Source: Rhizophagus clarus
Lineage: Eukaryota; Glomeromycota; Glomeromycetes; Glomerales; Glomeraceae
DNA length: 64,000 nucleotides
Reading direction: 5' to 3'
Assembly: GCA_015698045.1 (NCBI GenBank)
Contig: BLAL01000022.1
Location: 124,001-188,000, forward strand
Below the pieces are notes generated by a model that saw only the letters and a list, made by a program, of their open reading frames with translations, was not told the DNA's origin and ran no database searches. Below are positions 57,301 through 64,000 of the stretch, piece after piece. The position numbers were made by a program, and so were the translations under genes. The stretch's first letter is position 1. Each line of letters begins with the position of its first letter.

Positions 57301-60240
57301 TTTTCTAAGAGTTCATATGGGAAGAGTTCGTATGGGATACCTGATAGAAAATTTTTTTGTGAAATTTTTTAGGGTTCGTATAGAAAGGATTCACATGGGA
57401 TTCTTTGATAGAAAATTTTTTTGAGAGATTTTCTAAGAGTTCATATGGGAAGTGTTCGTATGGGTCTATGAGATATATGATAGGAAATTTTTTTCGAGAA
57501 ATTTCCTAAGATTCGTATAGGATATATTTGATAAATAGATTTTTTTTTTTTGATTTCTAAGAGTTCATATGGGTATCTGATAGAAAATTTTTTTTTTAGG
57601 ATTTTCTAAGTTTATATGGGAAGAATTCGTATTTTCCAAGAGTTCATATGGGAAGCGTTCGCATGGGATTATTTAATAGAAAATTTTTTTTTGAGAGATT
57701 TCTAAAAGTTCATATGGAAAAGGTTCGTATGGGATTCTTTGATAGAAAATTTTTTTTAAGAGATTTTCTAAGAGTTCATATAGGAGTTCGTATGGGATAT
57801 CTGATAGAAAATTTTTTCTTAAGAGATTTTCTAAGAGTTCATATGGAAAGGGTTCTCATGGGATTATTTAATAGAAAATTTTTTTTTGAGAGATTTCTAA
57901 AAGTTCATATGGAAAAGGTTCGTATGGGATTCTTTGATAGAAAATTTTTTTTAAGAGATTTTCTAAGAGTTCGTATAGGAGTTCGTATGGGATATCTGAT
58001 AGAAAATTTTTTTGTGAAATTTTTTAGGGTTCATATGGAAAGGATTCGCATGGGATTCTTTGATAGAAAATTTTTTGGGAGAGATTTCTAAGATTCGTAT
58101 AGGATATTTTTGATAAATTGATTTTTTTTTATTTTAAGAGTTCGTATGGGATATCTGATAGAAAAATTTTTCTTAAGAGATTTTCTAAGAGTTCGTATGG
58201 AAAGGTTCGTATGTGATTCTTTGATAGAAAATTTTTTTTTAAGAGATTTTCTTAGTTCATACTATGGAAAGAGTTCGTATGGGATATCTGATAGAAAAGT
58301 TTTTCTTAAGAGATTTTCTAAGGGTTCATATGGAAAGGGTTCGTATGGGATTCTTTGATAAAAAATTTTTTTTAAGAGATTTTCTTAGAGTTCGTGTGGG
58401 AAGAGTTCGTATGGGATATTTTAATATATAAAGATTTTCCAAGTGTGATTCATATGGTAAAGGTTCGTATGGGATATCTTTGGTAGAAAATTTTTTTGAG
58501 AATTCCTAAGAGTTCATATAGGAAGGGTTCGTATGGGATATCTAATAGGAGGGATTCTTTGATAGAAAATTTTTTTGAGAGAGATTTTCTAAGAGTTCAT
58601 ATGGGATATTTTGGTAGAGATTCCTTTTTTGTGAAATTTTTTAGGGTTCATATGAATATTTTTGATAGAAAATTTTTTTTTTTGAGATATCTTTTTGAGA
58701 TATCCCAAGATTTGTGTAGGAAATGATTTTTTTTTTTTGAATTTTCTAAGATTCAGAGATTTTTTTTTTTTTTGAGGTTTTCTAAGAGTTTGTATGAGAT
58801 ATTTTTAATAAAGAATTTTTTTAGATTTCGTAACATTTTTTAAAAAAAAATACACTTTTTATTAAATTATATATTAACTTTACCTTTTTTTAATATTACT
58901 AATGTTATTCTTTTTTCTATATTTTACTAAAAACTCTTCATAATACTAACTTTTTGTATTTGTGTATTTTATTATAATTATTACTAACTTTTTATATTTA
59001 CGCTTTTATTAAATATTACTAACTTTATCAGTCATATACTAACATATTATTATAATGAATGTTTTTATTTTAAATGCTTATTAATATAAATAAAGATACT
59101 ATGTATTTTATTTGTAATTCTAAATATTATGTGCTATAATAAATTTTATTATTCGTTATATGATTCTACAAAAATTGGTCAGTCGACCATAATTTGACCA
59201 TAATTTGACCATAATTTGACCATAATTTGACCATCAATTGACCATCAATCAACGATCATTGATCTTTCAATCGGCAACCCGATTTGGTGCCAATTTTTGA
59301 CATCATCCAGCATCAATCGGGTAGTACAATTTATTGCCGATTGAATATTGATTGGTTTGACCGTTCATCAATCCTGATGGCCGATTGATAGCCGATTGAT
59401 AGCCGATTTGACATCATTCGACCTGTGATATTCAACAGAAAAAAAATAGACGAGTAAAAGCGGCAATAAAATTATACGAAAGAAATGACGCCAACATAAA
59501 AGAATTTGATAAAGACGAATTATTACCAATGCTTGTACAGAATGATTGTCATTCCATTGAGCAATCAGATTCTGAAGACGATTCAAGACAGAAATTGCCT
59601 GATAATAAGCAGTTCTTGCATGTATATGATCGGTCATGGCGTTCAGACGAGGTATTAAAGTGATTACTGCTCCTAACCTATTTTAATATTTATTCGATAT
59701 TTGTTTATCTTTGTTTTAATAGTTAAAACAGCTATTACGAGACGTATTAGACCCTGAAGCAGAATATATTCAACGTGCAAAAAAGCAACGGGAGCGAATT
59801 TATAATGATGATATTTACTTCATGTCTAGTAAACCTCTCGAGAATGCGCCTGAATGGACGCTCGATAAAATGAAAATGTACGAGACAGATGAAACAAACA
59901 AAACAATTGGCGTTAGCGAATATGATGACATGGTTGATGATTTGATTCAATCTTACAAGGATCGTGTACCAATAGAACTGAATTTAACAGAGCCATATTC
60001 AGATTTCTTGTTAAATTCGGCGGAAATGAATTCAACTAGACCTGAAGATTTGGATGAGATCGGTAAAAGTTTGACAACAGTAAGTTGAATTATTTTAATA
60101 TTTTTACGTCACAATTATTGTTAATTAATTTTGTTTATATCATATGTTGTATCATATTAGCAACAAAAAGCTGAAAAAAACTGAAAAGGAAAGGGAAGGG
60201 TTACGGAAGACGAAGAACTCCATGAAATATTTGATGCAGA
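54366..60240 (+). pseudogene. Second gene of CACTA-2 (coiled-coil, TnpA-like position)
   Basis: Starts MARKKPSKPNAPSPDIAG. A 48-bp repeat encodes RNIATSRASTPTNTIP units; one unit lacks a base (about 54,717) and shifts the frame. After an intron ending at 55,143 comes a coiled coil (RLQNELNQEKIKISEMKRKI ... RVEEENSLLW), then ELKRLMSGHYNPSVTQLSNW after a second one-base shift near 55,675. Copy B sits in the next intron (donor 55,853; acceptor 59,438). Further exons carry KAAIKLYERNDANIKEF, LLRDVLDPEAEYIQRAKKQR and an acidic C-terminus. A TAA near 54,935 and a TGA near 60,190 (EKN-stop-KGKGR) also interrupt it. In plant CACTA elements a second protein (TnpA) binds subterminal repeats; the position fits but homology is not visible. 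Confidence 0.65.
55913..59427 (+). mobile_element. CACTA-like 3.5-kb non-autonomous element, copy B
   Basis: Ends CACAGGTCGAATG and reverse complement, flanked by ATA on both sides (55,910-55,912; 59,428-59,430). Same orientation and very high similarity to copy A minus its insertions. Core minisatellite 56,210-58,830. Apparent frames within it (for example 57,648-58,091, MGYLIENFFLRDFLRV repeats) are translations of the tandem repeat. It lies wholly inside an intron of the CACTA-2 second gene. Confidence 0.93.
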
Positions 60241-60709
60241 CGAATATTATTAGTATATTTTATATTTATTTTTTTTGGTTATATAATTATTACTGGATAT
60301 TTTATATTTTTTTTGTACGGTTGATCATATGAGGGTTGGTTTATATAATTATCTTATATTACTATATACTATATACGTCAATATATATAAAATAAATGGT
60401 TTTTATTTGCTTATAAAATACAAAATAATGCTTTATTATTCGACCTTAAAAAACCTCTAGTTCGACCTATTTATCAATTATATTCAGATTATATACAGTA
60501 GTCGAATATAGTTTTTTTAGGGTCGAATAAATATATAATAATGTCCTAATATAGGTAAAATGATGGTCAAATTTTCTTTCTGAATTTGAGACAATTGGCA
60601 CCCTAAATGCGCCAAAAAAATCGGCCTCAATTTGACATAGGTTAGATCGTCATTCGACCTATATTCGACCTGGTCAAATTTAGGCCGAATTGTCCTTTTT
60701 TGACTAGTA
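60241..60709. other. Right subterminal region of CACTA-2
   Basis: Non-coding. Many TTCGACCT/AGGTCGAAT words, matching the CACTA-1 left end; the last ~120 bp is almost identical to it in reverse complement. Confidence 0.75.
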
Positions 60710-62400
60710 GTAGTTGATATATTTAATATTCAGGCTTGGTTCTTTAGAAATACCCCATTCTTGTGAATCAATTTCAGTCTAAAATATATCATGATACAGA
60801 TGGTTGATACTATATTAATGAATTTGCTGGCTTTCTTTATCCTAATCCACCTCCATTTCATGAATTTAATCAAGAAATTCGTGATCAGGTAAAGCTAATT
60901 ATCAATCATATAGAAGAAGTGCTTTGTTCATCAGATAAAAGGCAAGCTTACTATATGAAAAATCTAATCATGCGTATTGCTATTGGTTAAAAGATGCAAA
61001 AAACAATGTTTCTATACTCAGGTCCAAGAACAGGTAAAACAATGCTTACATGGTTTCTTCGTGAAAGAGTTCTTAGCCCAAAAATTACTATGAAAACTGC
61101 AAATGAATGAATTATCACTGGGCAGTTTAATAAAGAGCTAGAAGGTAAGTGCTTATTAATTTTAGAAGAAATGTCTAATTCCAAATCCACAGACTGGATT
61201 ACTTTTGCAAATCGCCTTAAAGACTTCATAGATAGTGATACTTTAATGATAGAAGAAAAATATAGGACACCTTATCCTGTTACCAATATTACGAATCTAA
61301 TCATTAACAGTAATAATAGCAAAACTATTCGGCTAGATAGAAATGACAGAAGATATTTCATTCCAGATATTTCAGAAAAGTACGTTAATAATGGTATTGG
61401 TATGGACCACTATTATGCTTCATTAGATTTGGCTATAAAAGATCCAGAAGTTGGTAAAGCCTTTTATTCATATGCATTAGAATATGTAAAGCTTAATCCA
61501 GATTTTGATGAATGTAAGATCCCTATGACAAAAACTAAACTAATGATGATAAATAGAGATATCAATAAAGTTCACGAATTCATTAAAGAAAAATATATAA
61601 TCCAGTATAGAGATCTAGATGAATCCTCATCTGTATTATATCACGATTTTAAAGCTTGATTTGCTACATATGCCAGTTCTAATAAAAAGCCCCTCACTGT
61701 ACAGGAATTTACTCGTGCAATAGGAGAGCTTGGAATAGAAGCTAAACAAAAGAGAGTTGGAGATCGAAAAGCTGGTAAAAGACTTCAATGGTATTCAGCT
61801 ACATATGCTAATCTTTATACTATATTCATGAAAAAGAATATGATATACGAAGCTGAAAATATTGAAGTACCTGAAGGTTATAAAGAATCTGAAGTTCTTA
61901 TAGAGATTCCACCTGAAAGACTTCCTAATTCTGTTTGTGAGCAGGAGGAAGTAATGGATATTCAGTCAGAACAAGAGGAGACAGAAGACCAACCCGTTAC
62001 TTCAGAATCTGTTGAAAACCTAATAGATAACTTCATAACAGAACTAAATACTCTTATACCACCTTTGGCTAAGTCAGAACAATAACCAGAAGTAGAGGAA
62101 GAACCAGAGATAGCACCAGAACCATACGGAATACCTGGTCCTTCTATACCAGCTGAACTGTCTATATCACAAGAAGTATCAAAGCCAGTTCAAAAAGTTG
62201 ATTCAGATCCCATGCCTAAAATGAATACCGCCAAATATTGGGAATGGATAGATAGACATAAATATGACAACATAAAGCCCTGGTACAAGAATTCCTGTGA
62301 TGAAATGATAGATGAGCTATATTCTACAGCCAAAGAATGCTGGGCTAAATATATAGACGAAGATAACCCTATAACTGGGATATCCTCTTAGCCGAATTGG
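60710..62400 (+). pseudogene. SF3 helicase (D5-like primase-helicase), 3' part
   Basis: Right-hand part of the gene cut by CACTA-2. Contains an SF3 helicase: Walker A SGPRTGKTML, Walker B region CLLILEEM, motif C-like NLIINSNNSKTIRLDRNDRR. A winged-helix-like region (PLTVQEFTRAIGELGIEAKQ) and an acidic Pro/Glu tail follow. D5-like helicases start replication in poxviruses, other large DNA viruses, virophages and some mobile elements. The motif residues are retained, although the gene is broken in several places. Fossil. Confidence 0.72.
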
Positions 62401-62515
62401 AAGAATTTGATAAGATTATAAGAAGAGATAACCTATATCTCGTCAAATTTGGTGATGTCATAGATAAGCTAAAAGAATGGCTCAAATACAATGATAATCA
62501 TCAGCAAATTTAATA

Positions 62516-62885
62516 AGGCGTAATATTACGAAACTTTACGCCTGCGAAATACTCCATAAGTTTACAGGACCTTCAGAATATTACGTAGCATAATATTCCG
62601 TAGTTTTATACGTAATAATACCATAAGTTTACGCGTACTAAATTTCTGACTGTATAATACTCCGTAATATTATATCATTAAATTTCGCATGTTTACGATG
62701 TAATATTTCGAAACTTTTCTGAATGTGTAATACTTTGTAATATTATGTCGTTAAAATTCACATGTTTACGATATAATATTTCAAAACTTTTCCGAATGTA
62801 TAATACTCTGTAATATTACATCATTAAATTTCACATGTTTACGATGTAGTATTTTGAAACATTTCTGAATGTAATATTACGCCGT
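62516..62885. mobile_element. Small inverted-end repeat element (MITE-like) with ~76-bp internal units
   Basis: Ends GGCGTAATATTAC (62,516) and GTAATATTACGCC (to about 62,884). Inside are about three 70-80-bp units (CTGTAATATTA, CATTAAATTTC, CATGTTTACGATGTAATATT, TTTCTGAAT). No coding capacity. No target duplication could be fixed. Confidence 0.65.
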
Positions 62886-63625
62886 AGAATTTCGTTTATT
62901 AGTGAAATATATACACACAACTGAACATGTACAGAACAATATTTATTCATTAGATATTTTATAAATTTATGTAAATGTAATATATGTAATTTTATTTTAA
63001 TAAGTTTAAATCTAAAATTATAATAAAATTTCAATTTTCCAATCTTTCACCATTTTTCACTATACTTATTGTAAAGCTTTAGATTTTTCATGAATTCTGG
63101 ACGTTAAGTTGTAAGTTGTTGTCTTTTCATCTTTTTATCCTCTCTGGCTTCTTTTGCCTTTCCTATATATTATAAGAAAATATTTAAAATGAAAAATTAG
63201 TTAACACGCGCATTTAAATAACATTTGTTAGTATACATAGAATAAATAATGAATGTGAGAAGGGAAGTAAGAGCAACATAGTTGATATTAAGATATAAAT
63301 AAAAAAGAGGTAAAATAAACAATAGTTAGTATTCACTCATCTTTAAAGAAGTTCGTCAAAATCGATATGGTACACAATTCGTTTCTGATCGCAGGAAATT
63401 AAAATATGGCTGTGTTTGTTGAGAAGTCTTATTTATCACATTGTGAATTAGCTAATTCTACAAAATATGTACATTGATCAATCGATCAATCAATCAACGC
63501 AACCATAAGATGGCATGACCACTACATTTCACCGCTAACAATGGCGGTAATTAGTTCTCACTTCTTTTGTCTTTGAAGTATCCGTTATTAGATAGTATAT
63601 AATTCGACGTATAGTTTAACAAAAA
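62886..63625. other. AT-rich flank, no gene assigned
   Basis: No convincing gene. A short minus-strand exon-like piece (about 63,105-63,170: KAKEAREDKKMKRQQLTT then stop, after an ATATAG-like acceptor) may be the end of a gene lying to the right, but no further exons were found. Confidence 0.35.
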
Positions 63626-63628
63626 AAA

Positions 63629-63775
63629 GTCTGCCCTTGATGTGGAAGGTACTTAGAAACCACCTTTTCTCCCGATTAATGAGACCCTAAGTCAGAGGAG
63701 GCTGGCCTATCGGATACAAGTACCCTACAACTTCATCCCTAGGTAGTCAAAAATCTCGGGCAGTTTCAGACCACA
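63629..63775. other. GC-rich foldable block near the window end
   Basis: About 145 bp much richer in GC than its surroundings. CTGCCC (about 63,632) pairs with GGGCAG (about 63,757). GATGTGGAAGGTACTT pairs imperfectly with the AAGTACCCTACAACTTCATC segment. Neither strand is open. It could be a structured non-coding RNA or a short interspersed element; I do not recognise it. Confidence 0.4.
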
Positions 63776-64000
63776 GCGTACTACATGAAAAAAATAAAAA
63801 AACTATATGCATGATTATGATATTTCACCCTTCAGTTCAACTCTCATCAGAAAAATACATACCTACTATTACTTGCCATACATAATACCATTAGCCCTAC
63901 TATAAAAATACTGATATCACTTTGATTAACTTTCGTCAGAAATCAAGTTTTCTGATTACTGAAAGTGGAAGTAATTTAAAGATACCATCATGTTAATTTT
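63776..64000. other. AT-rich window end
   Basis: No feature recognised. Confidence 0.4.

Larger units (their letters stand above)
50069..60709. mobile_element. CACTA-2, autonomous-type CACTA element (10.6 kb with insertion)
   Basis: Left end CACTAGTCGAAAAAGG, right end the reverse complement of TACTAGTCAAAAAAGGACAA (first base changed), flanked by the 3-bp duplication GTA (50,066-50,068; 60,710-60,712). Contains a Tnp2-type transposase on the minus strand and a second, coiled-coil gene on the plus strand, sharing a central promoter region with tandem repeats. Copy B (3.5 kb) is inserted in it. Subterminal TTCGACC/GGTCGAAT words at both ends are likely binding sites. It interrupts the helicase of the virus-like element. 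Confidence 0.92.
40756..62515. mobile_element. Fossil DNA-virus-like element (Polinton/NCLDV-like), broken, interrupted by CACTA-2
   Basis: A cluster of genes on both strands, unlike plain transposons: gag/protease-like block, packaging ATPase, a zinc-ribbon protein, an NP-x-TGR protein, an unknown protein, a B-family DNA polymerase, and an SF3 helicase. The set (polymerase, ATPase, helicase) fits a Polinton-like or larger DNA-virus-derived element. Limits are approximate; no terminal repeats were identified. It is broken: a dozen or more breaks plus insertion of CACTA-2 (50,069-60,709) and two MITEs (45,505-46,096; 47,990-48,299). It is older than those insertions. A relic, not a functional element. 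Confidence 0.7.

Noticed and set aside
1-64000. Nuclear genetic code with TGA read as Trp
   Set aside because: In the DNA transposons most TGA codons fall where relatives have Arg, TGG is used normally, and TAG/TAA stops also occur at decayed positions; C-to-T decay explains this more simply.

Overview
The window is very AT-rich, with short GT..AG introns (about 40-100 nt) and almost every stretch made of transposable elements. It suggests a repeat-swollen fungal genome, most likely an arbuscular mycorrhizal fungus (Glomeromycotina, Rhizophagus- or Gigaspora-like). That placement is an inference from composition and element families; no rRNA or tRNA is present to prove it.

Layout. 0-1 kb: an unidentified coding remnant. 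1.2-5.7 kb (minus): a multi-exon Tnp2-type (CACTA/EnSpm) transposase. 5.8-8.3 kb: a pogo/Tigger element with 19-bp inverted ends. 8.9-10.3 kb: a TPR exon fragment and unplaced coding scraps. 10.7-12.9 kb (plus): the one recognisable host gene, the N-terminal half of telomerase reverse transcriptase (TERT); its catalytic domain is absent and a 41-bp satellite follows directly. 14.9-17.3 kb (plus): an unusual array of 20-45-nt exon-like pieces separated by about 80-nt introns. 17.6-22.2 kb (minus): a MULE transposase split by a hAT element. 22.6-34.4 kb: a 3.5-kb non-autonomous CACTA-like element with a minisatellite core (copy A), carrying three later insertions: a second copy of the same hAT, a 600-bp insert, and a different hAT with a Myb/SANT-like partner gene. 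34.5-37.3 kb: a 2.8-kb CACTA derivative whose interior is another micro-exon array, followed to 39.5 kb by a third array, both on the minus strand.

40.7-62.5 kb holds a fossil DNA-virus-like (Polinton/NCLDV-like) element with B-family DNA polymerase, packaging-ATPase, SF3 helicase, NP-x-TGR and gag/protease-like parts. It is broken in many places and cut by a 10.6-kb CACTA element (50,069-60,709). That CACTA element carries a Tnp2 gene and a coiled-coil second gene, and copy B of the 3.5-kb element sits inside an intron of the second gene. Two small MITEs lie in the virus-like part and a third at its right edge.

Several insertions are confirmed by target-site duplications and by comparison with an empty site or with an interrupted reading frame. 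This gives relative ages: the virus-like element and the MULE are old, CACTA-2 and copy A came later, and the hAT copies are latest. The most unusual content is the three micro-exon arrays, one of them inside a mobile element. The truncated TERT next to a satellite and the two-gene hAT are next in interest.
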